A stretch of DNA of 64,000 bases from CAVRJC01 sp963721435. GTDB taxonomy: Bacteria > Actinomycetota > Acidimicrobiia > IMCC26256 > DASPTH01. Below, one piece after another: positions 26,608 through 35,568 of the stretch. Position 1 is the stretch's first letter. Every line of letters starts with the position of its first letter. The DNA lies in NCBI GenBank assembly GCA_963721435.1, contig CAVRJC010000010.1:1-64000 (forward strand). Reading direction: 5' to 3'. A program made the position numbers and the translations under genes. Below the pieces are notes generated by a model that saw nothing but the letters and a program-made list of their open reading frames with translations, searched no databases and was not told where the DNA came from.

Positions 26608-27168
26608 TCAGGACGCGACGCGGTAGCGGACGTAAACGACACCATTGCTGAACCTGCGCTCGTCGAGGAGCTCGAGGTCAGCGCGCATGTCGCGAGGAAG
26701 CGACGACTTGCCCGCGCCGACGAAGACAGGACAGATGAGCAACTGACACTCATCGACGAGCCCGGCCCTGAAAGCGTGCGCGGCAAGGTTCGGGCCTCCT
26801 ACGGTGAGATCTTCGGCCGCGGAAGCCTTCAAGTCACGGATGGCGTCGGGGTCGAAGTTGCGCTCGAGCTGCGTCTTGGCGGTCGACACCTCATGCAGGG
26901 TCGCGGAATAGACGACCTTGTTCGCAGCCTGCCAGACGTGGGCGAAGTCGCTCATGAGTTCCGACTGCGCGGCCACGGCCGGGTCGGTCTCCCAGACGGC
27001 CATCGTTTCGTACATACGGCGGCCGTAGAGATAGGTGCCGGAGGAGCGCACGAGGTCAGTGATGAACGCGAAGACCTCGTCGTTGGGCGTGGTCCAGTCG
27101 AAATTGCCGTCCGAGTCTTCGATGTAGCCGTCCAGGGAGACGTTCGCGATGTAGATCAGCTTGGGCAT
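26608..27168 (-). CDS. Dihydrofolate reductase family protein (RibD C-terminal-like)
   Basis: 186 aa. It begins KLIYIANVSLDGYIEDSDGN, typical of the YyaP/RibD-C family, with TYLYGRRMYETMAVWE and EDLTVGGPNLAAHAFRAGLVDE, then LLICPVFVGAGKSSLP. These proteins bind NADPH in a DHFR fold; most have unknown substrates and are not essential folate enzymes. ATG at 27168. Confidence 0.92.
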   Translation of the reverse strand: MPKLIYIANVSLDGYIEDSDGNFDWTTPNDEVFAFITDLVRSSGTYLYGRRMYETMAVWETDPAVAAQSELMSDFAHVWQAANKVVYSATLHEVSTAKTQLERNFDPDAIRDLKASAAEDLTVGGPNLAAHAFRAGLVDECQLLICPVFVGAGKSSLPRDMRADLELLDERRFSNGVVYVRYRVAS

Positions 27169-27399
27169 GCCGCTGTACCTGCTCGGCGAAAATCACCTTG
27201 GGCTCGATGATCGTGTCGTCGCGCCCGCACGCCCACACGCTCATAATGCCCGCGACGCGCTCGCGCGGCCAGCGCGTTCAGGACGCCAGAACGACACAGC
27301 CCGGCGCCCATATCGCCGGCTCGTTGCCACGGCTTCGATTGGCTCGCGGTTCGTCGGCCCAGGGGCAACTCTTGGAATCAGTCTCCTCGTGCCCACGGG

Positions 27400-27510
27400 C
27401 CGACCGACCGAGACGATCGAGACCTGCGGCGAGCCGTCGGGATTGATCGTCACCAGGTGAGCGAGTCGTCCCGACAGCAGCAGAGACCGGGCCGATTCAG
27501 GGATCGCGAC
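27400..27510 (-). pseudogene. N-terminal fragment of a PPOX-class F420-dependent protein
   Basis: The stretch reads VAIPESARSLLLSGRLAHLV then TINPDGSPQVSIVSVGR, which matches the N-terminus of pyridoxamine-phosphate-oxidase-like F420 proteins. Homology ends near 27400, where the sequence becomes VGTRRLIPRVAPG without the expected WVGLDGD-type strand. The remaining two-thirds of the family fold is absent. It is a truncated remnant in the debris region. Confidence 0.6.
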
Positions 27511-27788
27511 GATGGCCCAGGATTCAAGCAGCCGCCCGCGCGCAACATGTCCCCGAACGCGGGTCAGGGCGCACAGATCAGCGGAGTTCAATCCGTCCGA
27601 AGGCCTCAGATGACGCTCATGACGGCGCACTGTCACCACACGGCACGACCCCGGTGGCAGCTCGGGGCTGCGTGATCGGCGCCCGGTAGATCCTCGTCGG
27701 TCGGGGACTTTGCCGCTCGCGGTTGCGGCGCCGGGAACTCTCCCGGGGAACCGGACGTTGACCTCCGGACCTCACGAATGGGAGACCC
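27511..27788. other. Intergenic stretch upstream of DUF4230 gene
   Basis: No gene seen. It includes a perfect 6-bp hairpin CCGGGA-ACTC-TCCCGG at 27731-27746, about 40 nt upstream of the DUF4230 start. This could be a terminator for upstream transcription or a leader hairpin. Confidence 0.4.
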
Positions 27789-28577
27789 ATGCCAACCCTG
27801 CTCGAAGACCGTCTCGACGCCGCGCCCGATGGGCGCGCGTCGTCCAACCACGAGATCACCGTCCGCGTCGTCGCCGAGAACGGCAATTCCGGATCGAACG
27901 GCAGCCGGCGGCCCCGGCGGCGCCTCCCGTCGCTCGGCTCGATCATCGCCGCGATCGGCATCGGGGTGCTGGCACTGGTCGGTTTCCTGATCGTGGGCGC
28001 CCTCACCGGCCTCTTCTCGATCGGCAATCCCTTCTCCACGTCGACGATCGACCGATCCCAGCCCGCATTGCTCAAGCAGATCAACGACCTCTCGCGCTTC
28101 GAGGCGGCCCAGGGCAAGTTCGAGTCGACCGTCGACATCGAGCACGACGTCGGCATCCTGCCGTCGTTCGTCGCGGGCGACCGCACCGTCTTCCTCGCGC
28201 AGGGCACCGTCGACGCGACCGTCGACTTCTCGGCCCTCGGCGGTGACGCGGTGCAACAGGGCACCGACGGCCACGTGACCATCACGCTCGCCGAGCCCAC
28301 GCTCGGCAAGGCGGTCCTGGACACGAAGGCCAGCCATGTCGCCAGCCGCGACCGTGGCATCCTCAACCGCATCGGCGGCGTGTTCAGCGACAGCCCGACG
28401 AGCGAACGCGAGCTCTACATCACCGCGCAGCACAAGATCACGAACGCGGCGAAGGAGAGCAAGCTCGTCGCACGCGCGGAGAAGAACACCACCGCGATGC
28501 TGCAGACCTTCCTCGGTCGCCTCGGCTACGCCGATGTGCAGGTCGTGTACACCACGTCACCGAAGAACCTCGGCTAG
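27789..28577 (+). CDS. DUF4230 domain-containing membrane-anchored protein
   Basis: 262 aa. After a charged cytoplasmic N-terminus (SRRPRRRLPS) there is one transmembrane helix, IIAAIGIGVLALVGFLIVGA, near residues 52-71. The remaining external domain matches DUF4230 (ALLKQINDLSRFEAAQGKFE, then FVAGDRTVFLAQGTVDATVD and the late RAEKNTTAMLQTFLGRLGY). Function of the family is unknown. ATG follows GGGAGA. The 3' end overlaps the convergent DUF1214 gene by 4 nt. Confidence 0.88.
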   Translation: MPTLLEDRLDAAPDGRASSNHEITVRVVAENGNSGSNGSRRPRRRLPSLGSIIAAIGIGVLALVGFLIVGALTGLFSIGNPFSTSTIDRSQPALLKQINDLSRFEAAQGKFESTVDIEHDVGILPSFVAGDRTVFLAQGTVDATVDFSALGGDAVQQGTDGHVTITLAEPTLGKAVLDTKASHVASRDRGILNRIGGVFSDSPTSERELYITAQHKITNAAKESKLVARAEKNTTAMLQTFLGRLGYADVQVVYTTSPKNLG

Positions 28578-29665
28578 ACCTTCATCACCCGCGTCGTCAG
28601 TGGCGCGACCGCGGCCTCGGGGAGGATCACCCGCACGAAGATCGTGCCGGTGTTCTCCCCCGTGGTTTCGATCCAATTGGGCGCGCCGGGATCCCGCTCC
28701 GCGACGATCGCCCGGAACGAGCCGTCCGGTTCGAGCGCGAGCTGGGCGCGGTTGAGCGAGACACGGTGGTGCCGGTAGTCGAGCGTCTGGAGGTAGCGGT
28801 TCCACAGTGCGATGCCCGCCCACCGGCACGGCGGGAACCGCCCCTCGATCACCAAGGCTTCGTTCGGTGCGAGCTCGTACCGCGTCATCATGTTCACGAT
28901 GTCGACCGCGCCGTAGCCGCCCGGCTTCCACTCCGTGGGCGGGTTGAACCGGTTGGGCGGGGCCGCACCATCGGGTGGCGGCGCTCCCGGTCGACGGCCG
29001 GTGCCGAGCGTGAGCGCGCGTACGAACGTGTCGAGGCGGCGGATGTCACGGGCGACGGTCTCTTCCGCGCTCGGGCGCGCCGGCGCGGTGCCGATCACGC
29101 GGATGTCCAGCGGGATGTGCTCGAGCGGATCGGCCGCGACCGGCTCGACCTGCTCGAAGTAGTGGCGGGTGGAGATCGACGCCGCGTCGGGCTCGAGCGG
29201 GAGCCAATTGCGGGGCTGCTCGGCGACGCTCGCGACGATCTCGAAGCTGCCGTCGGCCGCCACGTCGAACGTGCCATCGTGGATCGACGACACGATGCGC
29301 GCCGGCGGATACCGCTCGTCGATGCCGCCTCCGTCGACTGCGAACGACGTGTAGGCGGCGCCGGAGATGTTGCCGCGGATGCGGTACTCGAACGCAGGAT
29401 CGACCGGCGCGACGTAGTAGATGCAGTCGGCGTTGTCGCCGAAGAACTTGCGGTCGGCCCAGTGCGCACGCCGGAACGACGGCTCGCGCGCGTCGGTGTC
29501 GAAGAACATGTCGAGGCCGGCGCCGAGCAGGTGCATGAGCGCGCGGTGACCCACCGCCAGCTCCTCACCGGTGAGGGCACCCAGGTAGTCGGTGTCGACG
29601 GCTTCGATCGTGCGCAGGAGCTGATCGAGCGCGGTGCGCGACGTAGGAACGAGCTCGTCAGGCAT
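28574..29665 (-). CDS. DUF1214 domain-containing protein
   Basis: 363 aa. The C-terminal part shows the DUF1214 pattern: EALVIEGRFPPCRWAGIALW, NRYLQTLDYRHHRVSLNRAQ and PNWIETTGENTGTIFVR. The N-terminal half (SFRRAHWADRKFFGDNADCI) is typical of the related hypothetical proteins of actinobacteria. ATG at 29665 overlaps the sulfotransferase stop by 8 nt, so the two are translationally coupled. The biochemical role is unknown. Confidence 0.85.
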   Translation of the reverse strand: MPDELVPTSRTALDQLLRTIEAVDTDYLGALTGEELAVGHRALMHLLGAGLDMFFDTDAREPSFRRAHWADRKFFGDNADCIYYVAPVDPAFEYRIRGNISGAAYTSFAVDGGGIDERYPPARIVSSIHDGTFDVAADGSFEIVASVAEQPRNWLPLEPDAASISTRHYFEQVEPVAADPLEHIPLDIRVIGTAPARPSAEETVARDIRRLDTFVRALTLGTGRRPGAPPPDGAAPPNRFNPPTEWKPGGYGAVDIVNMMTRYELAPNEALVIEGRFPPCRWAGIALWNRYLQTLDYRHHRVSLNRAQLALEPDGSFRAIVAERDPGAPNWIETTGENTGTIFVRVILPEAAVAPLTTRVMKV

Positions 29666-30836
29666 CGTTGGCGATCCCGAAGTACTCCTGGTACCGCCGG
29701 AACCGCTCCCGGTACTCAGCCGGATCGAGCCCGGACTGCTCGAGGCTGTACTCGTGACGACCACCAAGCTCATCGGCCGGATGCACGGCCACGTAGTCGC
29801 GCATCGTCTGCTCGACCTCCGGTCGCAGCTCCATGCCGAAGTGCTCGTAGATGCCCTTGACCGTCCCGACGTGGTCGGCGACGAACTCGGGGTACCGCAC
29901 GTTGCAGAGCCGCTCGGGTGCGAGCATGCCGCGCTCCTGCACGTCGACCGACAGGTCGTGCCGCACCACGCTCCAGTCGGCGACGTCGCGCGCGAGGTCG
30001 ACCCGGTCGACGCGGTCGGACGAGCCGCCCGCGGCCATCTGCACGAGGTTCACGCCCGACGCGGTTGCGGTAACGGGATCGCGGTGCAGCCAGATGACGC
30101 GCACGTCGGGGTAGGCGTCGAGGAACGCTTCCATGTAGTGCATGCTGTAGAGCGACTTCAGGACCCACGGTGAGCCCGGGCAGCGCGACTGCAGGAGCTG
30201 GAGGAACGCGGTGAGGTAGTCGTAGGTCGGCGCGTAGTCGACCTCCGAGAACAGCCACTTCGTGTACGTGGGAACGTAGAAGGTGACCATCGGGATCACG
30301 CTCGCGAAGTCGAGCATGGTGATCTCGACGTCTTCCGAGGGGAGCATCGCGCCGGAGCGGTGCGGCACCGCCGGGGCTCCCTCCGCCGCGGCATCCGGGG
30401 CGCCGCCCATCTGCGCCTGCAGCGCAGCGATCCGCGGGTCGGTGAGATACGTGGCGGTCTCGGGAGGTGGCAGGGGGCTGCGGACCTCCCACGCCAGCGG
30501 ATTGCGGGTCGCGGGATCGAGCGACCACAGCTCGTGCATGATCGACGATCCCGAGCGCGGGCTGCCGAGGATGCAGATCGGCGCGACCACCCGCTCGTCG
30601 TACACCTCGGGGTGGTCGTTCAGGTAGTCCTGGATCCGCAGCCGCATCGTGAGCCGGCCCATGAACAACGCGCGCGCTCGCGGTACCACCTCGTCCTTCA
30701 ACTGCGCGTCGTTGGTCAGCGACTCGATGAGCACGCCCATGCCCTCGAGGAAGTGCGGCGGGCCGAAGTCGTCGAGGCCGGTCTCCTTGCTTGCGGCATC
30801 GAGCAACTCGTCGGCTTCGAAGAGCGGAGTGGTCAT
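29658..30836 (-). CDS. Sulfotransferase family protein
   Basis: 392 aa. The 5'-phosphosulfate-binding loop reads ICILGSPRSGSSIMHELWSL near residues 86-105. Later VLKSLYSMHYMEAFLDAYPDVRVIWLHRDPVT holds the 3'-phosphate-binding Arg/Ser region, split here as WVLKS and VIWLHRDPV. These features mark PAPS-dependent sulfotransferases; actinobacterial members of this size often act on lipids or glycolipids. ATG at 30836. It is co-transcribed with the DUF1214 gene and divergent from the metallophosphoesterase remnant. Confidence 0.88.
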   Translation of the reverse strand: MTTPLFEADELLDAASKETGLDDFGPPHFLEGMGVLIESLTNDAQLKDEVVPRARALFMGRLTMRLRIQDYLNDHPEVYDERVVAPICILGSPRSGSSIMHELWSLDPATRNPLAWEVRSPLPPPETATYLTDPRIAALQAQMGGAPDAAAEGAPAVPHRSGAMLPSEDVEITMLDFASVIPMVTFYVPTYTKWLFSEVDYAPTYDYLTAFLQLLQSRCPGSPWVLKSLYSMHYMEAFLDAYPDVRVIWLHRDPVTATASGVNLVQMAAGGSSDRVDRVDLARDVADWSVVRHDLSVDVQERGMLAPERLCNVRYPEFVADHVGTVKGIYEHFGMELRPEVEQTMRDYVAVHPADELGGRHEYSLEQSGLDPAEYRERFRRYQEYFGIANDA

Positions 30837-30883
30837 GGCCGTACATACTGTGCGCGCTCGCGTCACTCGGCAAGGAGACTGCC

Positions 30884-31285
30884 GTGCTCGTCGCCCAGCT
30901 GTCGGACATGCACGTCGCCGCGCCTGGCGCCGGACTGCTGCGCGAGCTGCTCGATCCGGTCGACATCCCGACCTGCCTGATCCCAGGTAACCACGACGAC
31001 CGCGCCGAGCTCGCGACCGCGTTCGGCCATCACGCGTACCTTCCGCACGGCGACGAACCGCTCGCGTACGCGATCGACGACTTCAATCCACAGGCGGTGC
31101 TCGACCTCGATCCCATCGCGTCGCCGAAGATCTCGAACGACTCGGGACCGATCCTCCTGTACCAGTTCACCGACGGCGAGTGCGTCGCACATCCCGTCAC
31201 CTACGCCGACACCGGCAGTCAGATCCTCGACTTCGCCGACATCGTGCACGACTACCCCACGTTCGCGGCCCGTCGTCGTGCCGGG
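30884..31285 (+). pseudogene. Metallophosphoesterase (CpdA-like) with two internal deletions
   Basis: GTG at 30884 starts VLVAQLSDMHVAAPGAG, the first metal motif (D-x-H) of 3',5'-cAMP phosphodiesterase-like enzymes. It then jumps directly to LLRELLDPVDIPTCLIPGNH with HDD, omitting about 45-55 residues that hold the GDxxD motif. A second jump joins LAYAIDDF to NPQAVLDLDPIASP, omitting about 80-90 residues with the HH and GHxH metal motifs. Both joins keep the reading frame. It then continues to about DIVHDYPTF. It cannot form the dimetal site as read. Confidence 0.65.
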
Positions 31286-31482
31286 CGGAGACCACACCGA
31301 CGTACTCGGTCGCGACGTCGAGCGCGGCATCACTGGGGAAGAAGCGCGACTCCGCGAGGTCGTTCCCAGCGAGCTCCTCCGGAAGCCCGAGGTCGCAGAG
31401 GTGGACGCGACGCAACGCGGGCCGCGACGGCACCGCAGCGAGCAGCTCGCGGTCTGGCTCACCACGAAGATCGAGAGCGACG
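31286..31482. other. Short stretch with competing open frames
   Basis: About 200 nt between the phosphoesterase remnant and the exporter stop. Plus-strand (EARLREVVPSELLRKPEVAE) and minus-strand (LCDLGLPEELAGNDLAES) readings are both open and protein-like. I could not identify either, and they may be the remnant of another damaged gene. Confidence 0.3.
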
Positions 31483-34400
31483 TCACGCGGCCGGCGCGGG
31501 TTCCTCCTGGGCGAAGCTCGCCCAGAGCTCGGCGTAGCGCCCGCCGGCGGCGAGCAGATCGTCGTGGGTGCCGTCTTCGAGGATCTCGCCGTCGCCGATC
31601 ACGAGGATGCGATCGGCGCTGCGGCCGGTCTGGAGCCGGTGCGCGATCAACAACGTCGTGCGCCCGTGTGCGACGGCACCCATTGCGCGCTGCACGCGCG
31701 TCTCGGTCGCGAGGTCGAGGTTGGCAGTGGCTTCGTCGAGGATGAGCACCGCGGGGTCGACGAGTCGAGCGCGCGCGAGGCAGATGAGCTGGCGCTGCCC
31801 GGCCGAGAGAGAACGTCCGCGTTCGGCGACCGCGGTGAGGTATCCGTGCGCCAGGCCGGAGATGAACTCGTGGGCGCCGACGGCGCGCGCGGCGGCTTCG
31901 ACTTCTTCACGCGTCGCGTCGGGCTTGCCGTACGCGATGTTGTCGCGCACGGTGCCGGAGAACAGGAACGCCTCCTGAGGTACGTAGCCAAGTTGGTGAC
32001 GGTACCCGGCGAGATCGATGTCAGTGAGCGGTTGGCCGTCGACGAGCACACGACCGGCGGTCGGGTCGTAGAAGCGCGCCACGAGCTTCACGATCGTGGA
32101 CTTCCCCGCACCGGTCTCACCGACGAGCGCGACGACCTGCCCGGGGGTGATGTGCAGGTCGATCCCACGCAGGGCCTCGAACGCGGTGTTGGGATAGGCG
32201 AACCGCACGCCCTCGAACTGGATGTCGCCGCGGATGCGACCGGGCTCGACGGGCGACTCGGCTTCCGGCGTGCCGCTCGGCGTCTTCAGCAGCTCGTCGA
32301 TCCGCCCGAGGGCCACCTGCGCCTGCTGCCACTGGTCGAACACCTGCGAGAGCTGCTGGATCGGCGAGAAGAACATGTCGAGCTGCAGAAGGAACGCGAT
32401 CAGCACGGCGGTGTTCACGGGGTTGTAGTACGCGAATCCGAGGACGATGGCCTTCGCGGTGAGCTGGATGAACTGGACGAACGGGAAGTACAAGGCCTGG
32501 AGTCGCACCGACGTCACCCGCGCGTCGAGGTAATCGGATGCAACATCGCGGAAGCGCTCGAGGTTCCCCTGTTCGCGACGCATCGCCTGCGCGACGCGCA
32601 CACCCGACAGGCTCTCCTGCAAGTTGGAGTTCACCACTGCGACGCGGTCACGCGCGGTGTTGTACGCGCGAGCGGATGCCTTGCGGAATGCCAGCGTGGC
32701 GATGATCAGCGGCGGGAACACCACCAGCACCGCCAGCGTCATCTGCGCGTCCTTGCTGAACAGGATGACCGCGACACCCATCAGGCTCAGGATGTTGACG
32801 AGCGCGCTCAAGAGGCCCTGCTGCAACAGCTGCGCGAGCGCGTCGATGTCGGTGGTCATGCGGGTCATGATCCGGCCGTCGGACTCGCGGTCGTAGTAGC
32901 CGAGCGAGAGCCGCTGGAGCTGCGCGAACGTGCGCACCCGCAACGCGTACAGCATGCGCTCGGCGGTTCGTCCTGTCTGCCGCTGCTGCGCGTACGAGTT
33001 CACCCAGCTCACGAGCTGCACCGCGAAGTAGATCCCACAGAAGGTCATCAGGGCCGCCGTCGACTTCGGCTCGATCCCCTGCTGGATGGCCTGCTGGATG
33101 ATCGACGGGCCGACCAGCGTGGTGACCGTGTCGATCACGACGAGGACCAAGCCGACCGCGAGTGCCCACCGGAACGGCCGGATGAACCGGCGCAGCGAGA
33201 AGTTGCGATCGGGAGCGATCTCGCGCGTGAGGTCGACGTCGGGCTCGCCTTCCAGCGGGCGCAGCTTGTCGACCTGCTCCAGCAGCTCCGGCGTGGGCGG
33301 CGCGAACGCGGCGACGGCCCCCCAGCCCCCACCCCCGCCCATTCCACCGGCACCCCATCCACCGGCGCCGGGCGCGCGCCCGACTGCGAACCCGGTGCCC
33401 TGCCCGACCGTCGACCGCGCTCCTTCGGCTTCGGGCGCGTCGTCGGGCCAGGCCTCGGCGTCGATCTCGACCAGCTCGAGGTCGCGCACGAGCTCCAGCT
33501 CCGGCGCTTCCGGCGCGACGCCTTCCGCGCTCTCGCCGGGCCCGGTGAGCAGATCGCGGTAGAGATCGCACGACGCGACGAGCTCCTCGTGGGTCCCCGA
33601 CGCGACCAGCTCGCCGCGATCGAGCACCACGATGCGGTCGGCGAGGCGCAAGGTCGAGCGGCGGTGCGCGACGAGGATGGTGGTGCGCCCGGCCATGATC
33701 CGGCGCAGCGAGTCGTGGATGCCCTCTTCGGTCTTCGAGTCGATCGACGACGTCGCGTCGTCGAGGATCATGATGCCCGGGTCGGTGATCAACGCGCGCG
33801 CCAAGGCGATGCGTTGCCGCTGGCCACCCGACAGCGTCAGCCCGCGCTCGCCGACAACCGTGTCGTACCCGTCGGGCAGCGCCATGATGAAGTCGTGGGC
33901 CTCGGCCGCGCGCGCGGCAGCCTCGATGTCGGCGTCGGTCGCATCCGGCTTCCCGTACGCGATGTTGTCGCGCACGCGCTCCGAGAACAGGAAGCTGTCT
34001 TCGAAGACGACGCCGACCTGCGATCGCAGCGACTGGAACGTCACGTCGCGCACGTCGATGCCGTCGATGCGCACGGAACCGGCAGCGACGTCGTAGAAGC
34101 GCGGGACGAGCAGCGCGATCGTCGACTTTCCCGATCCCGACGCGCCGACGACCGCGACACGCTCGCCGGGCTCGACCGTGAGCTCGAGGCCCTGGAGCAC
34201 CGGCTCCGACCGCAAGTAGCCGAAGCTGACCCCGCTGAACTGCACCCTGCCCCGCACCGGCGGCAGCGGCTCGGCATCGGGCTTCTCGGCGACGAGCGGG
34301 TTGGAATCGAGCACATCGAGCACACGCTCCGCGCCGGCGCGGGCCTGCTGGCTCTGCGTGATGAGCCCCGCCATCATGCGCACCGGCGCGGTCAACTGCA

Positions 34401-35364
34401 CCAGGTAGGAGAGAAAGGCGAGGAACGCGCCCAGGCTCAGGCTGCCGTTGATGGCCATCCAACCGCCGAACCCGATGACGGCGGTCTGGGCGATGGTGGG
34501 AATCGCCTGGAGCGTCGGCTGGTACCGCGCCTGCAACCGCACCACGCGCATCCGGCTGCGGTACTGGTCACGACCACGCTCGATCAGGCGATGCAGCTCC
34601 CGCTGCTCCTGGCCGAACGCCTTCACGACGCGAACGCCCGACACCGCTTCCTCGACGACGCCCGCGACATCGGCCTGGCGCTGCTGCGCATGCCAGTTCG
34701 CAGGGAAGAGCTTGACCCGCATGGTGGTCGCGAGCCCGAGCAGCGTCGGGATGCAGAACAACGCGACGAGTGTGAGCGGTGCCGAGAGGAACAGCATCGC
34801 GATGATCGCGACGATCACCTGCACGATGTTGCCGAGCGTGTTGGGCAGCTGCGCGAGGAAACGCTCGAGGAGGGTGACGTCGGCCGTCGCGCGCGACATC
34901 AGCTGGCCGGTCTGCATGTTGTCGTGCGCGGCGAAGTCGAGCCGTTGCAGATGCTCGAACACCGAGTTCCGCAGGTCGTACTGCACGTCGAGGCTGATGC
35001 GCTGCCCGGTGAAGCGTCGCCAGTAACCGCTGACGAAGCTGATCGCGCCGAGCACGATCATCAGCCCGAGCCACGGCCACAGCGGCCGGGTGTGCGCGAT
35101 GAGCACGTCGTCGATCAGCACGGCCTGGATCAGTGGTGCCAGCGCGGTGAGCCCCTGCCCCACGACCGCGAGACCGAACGCGAGGATCGCGTTCCGCTTG
35201 TGCGCCATGAGGTACGGCATGAGGCGCCGGATCCAACCGCCGCTGCCGGGCGGCGCGGGCTCGACGTGGCGCACCGGTGCGGCCCGAGGGCGAGGAAGCC
35301 CATTGCGAGGAGACCGGCGCGGCCCCGCCGCGGCTTCCGCGTCCTTCGGTGACACCGTCTCCAT
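31483..35364 (-). CDS. Fused ABC exporter with two transmembrane and two ATP-binding domains
   Basis: 1293 aa single-chain TMD1-NBD1-TMD2-NBD2. TMD1 spans about residues 45-350; NBD1 has Walker A GASGSGKST near 410, LSGGQRQ and ILDDATSSID. A glycine-rich linker follows (GAGGMGGGGGWGA near 665-680), then TMD2, then NBD2 with GETGAGKST near 1083, LSAGQRQ and VLILDEATANLD. NBD1 has Asp where the catalytic Glu normally follows Walker B, as in heterodimeric exporters with one degenerate site. It probably exports lipids, peptides or drugs. Confidence 0.93.
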   Translation of the reverse strand: METVSPKDAEAAAGPRRSPRNGLPRPRAAPVRHVEPAPPGSGGWIRRLMPYLMAHKRNAILAFGLAVVGQGLTALAPLIQAVLIDDVLIAHTRPLWPWLGLMIVLGAISFVSGYWRRFTGQRISLDVQYDLRNSVFEHLQRLDFAAHDNMQTGQLMSRATADVTLLERFLAQLPNTLGNIVQVIVAIIAMLFLSAPLTLVALFCIPTLLGLATTMRVKLFPANWHAQQRQADVAGVVEEAVSGVRVVKAFGQEQRELHRLIERGRDQYRSRMRVVRLQARYQPTLQAIPTIAQTAVIGFGGWMAINGSLSLGAFLAFLSYLVQLTAPVRMMAGLITQSQQARAGAERVLDVLDSNPLVAEKPDAEPLPPVRGRVQFSGVSFGYLRSEPVLQGLELTVEPGERVAVVGASGSGKSTIALLVPRFYDVAAGSVRIDGIDVRDVTFQSLRSQVGVVFEDSFLFSERVRDNIAYGKPDATDADIEAAARAAEAHDFIMALPDGYDTVVGERGLTLSGGQRQRIALARALITDPGIMILDDATSSIDSKTEEGIHDSLRRIMAGRTTILVAHRRSTLRLADRIVVLDRGELVASGTHEELVASCDLYRDLLTGPGESAEGVAPEAPELELVRDLELVEIDAEAWPDDAPEAEGARSTVGQGTGFAVGRAPGAGGWGAGGMGGGGGWGAVAAFAPPTPELLEQVDKLRPLEGEPDVDLTREIAPDRNFSLRRFIRPFRWALAVGLVLVVIDTVTTLVGPSIIQQAIQQGIEPKSTAALMTFCGIYFAVQLVSWVNSYAQQRQTGRTAERMLYALRVRTFAQLQRLSLGYYDRESDGRIMTRMTTDIDALAQLLQQGLLSALVNILSLMGVAVILFSKDAQMTLAVLVVFPPLIIATLAFRKASARAYNTARDRVAVVNSNLQESLSGVRVAQAMRREQGNLERFRDVASDYLDARVTSVRLQALYFPFVQFIQLTAKAIVLGFAYYNPVNTAVLIAFLLQLDMFFSPIQQLSQVFDQWQQAQVALGRIDELLKTPSGTPEAESPVEPGRIRGDIQFEGVRFAYPNTAFEALRGIDLHITPGQVVALVGETGAGKSTIVKLVARFYDPTAGRVLVDGQPLTDIDLAGYRHQLGYVPQEAFLFSGTVRDNIAYGKPDATREEVEAAARAVGAHEFISGLAHGYLTAVAERGRSLSAGQRQLICLARARLVDPAVLILDEATANLDLATETRVQRAMGAVAHGRTTLLIAHRLQTGRSADRILVIGDGEILEDGTHDDLLAAGGRYAELWASFAQEEPAPAA

Positions 35365-35382
35365 TCACGGTGAGGATAGCGA

Positions 35383-35403
35383 ATAGTTCAAGAGTCGAAC
35401 AAT
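35383..35403. promoter_or_regulatory. Operator-like dyad upstream of ABC exporter
   Basis: ATAGTTC-(7 nt)-GAACAAT: a dyad with six of seven arm positions complementary, 19-39 nt upstream of the exporter ATG on the minus strand, in an AT-richer patch. Spacing and position suit binding of a dimeric TetR/MarR-type repressor, but no regulator gene is adjacent. Confidence 0.35.
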
Positions 35404-35568
35404 GATCGTTCCTCGTGGAAGTAGTCGGTGCGGTCGGATCCCACGACCCATTCGCCCACTCGTCGAGATCGCCGTTCGCGTGCCATTCGTCGAGCGACCC
35501 GACGCGCCGCGCGACGTTGCGGCCGAAGGGATGCCGGCCCACGGCGACCGGCGCGCGAAGCTTTCGAC

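Noticed and set aside
31197..31433. Minus-strand open frame near the phosphoesterase remnant
   Set aside because: Protein-like in places but competes with an equally plausible plus-strand frame; not identified, so listed only as a gap.
31180..35352. A 1390-codon open frame on the plus strand across the ABC exporter gene
   Set aside because: It is antisense to a clear exporter with all motifs; high-GC codon bias keeps opposite frames open, and its translation is low-complexity and Arg/His/Asp/Glu-rich with no domain.
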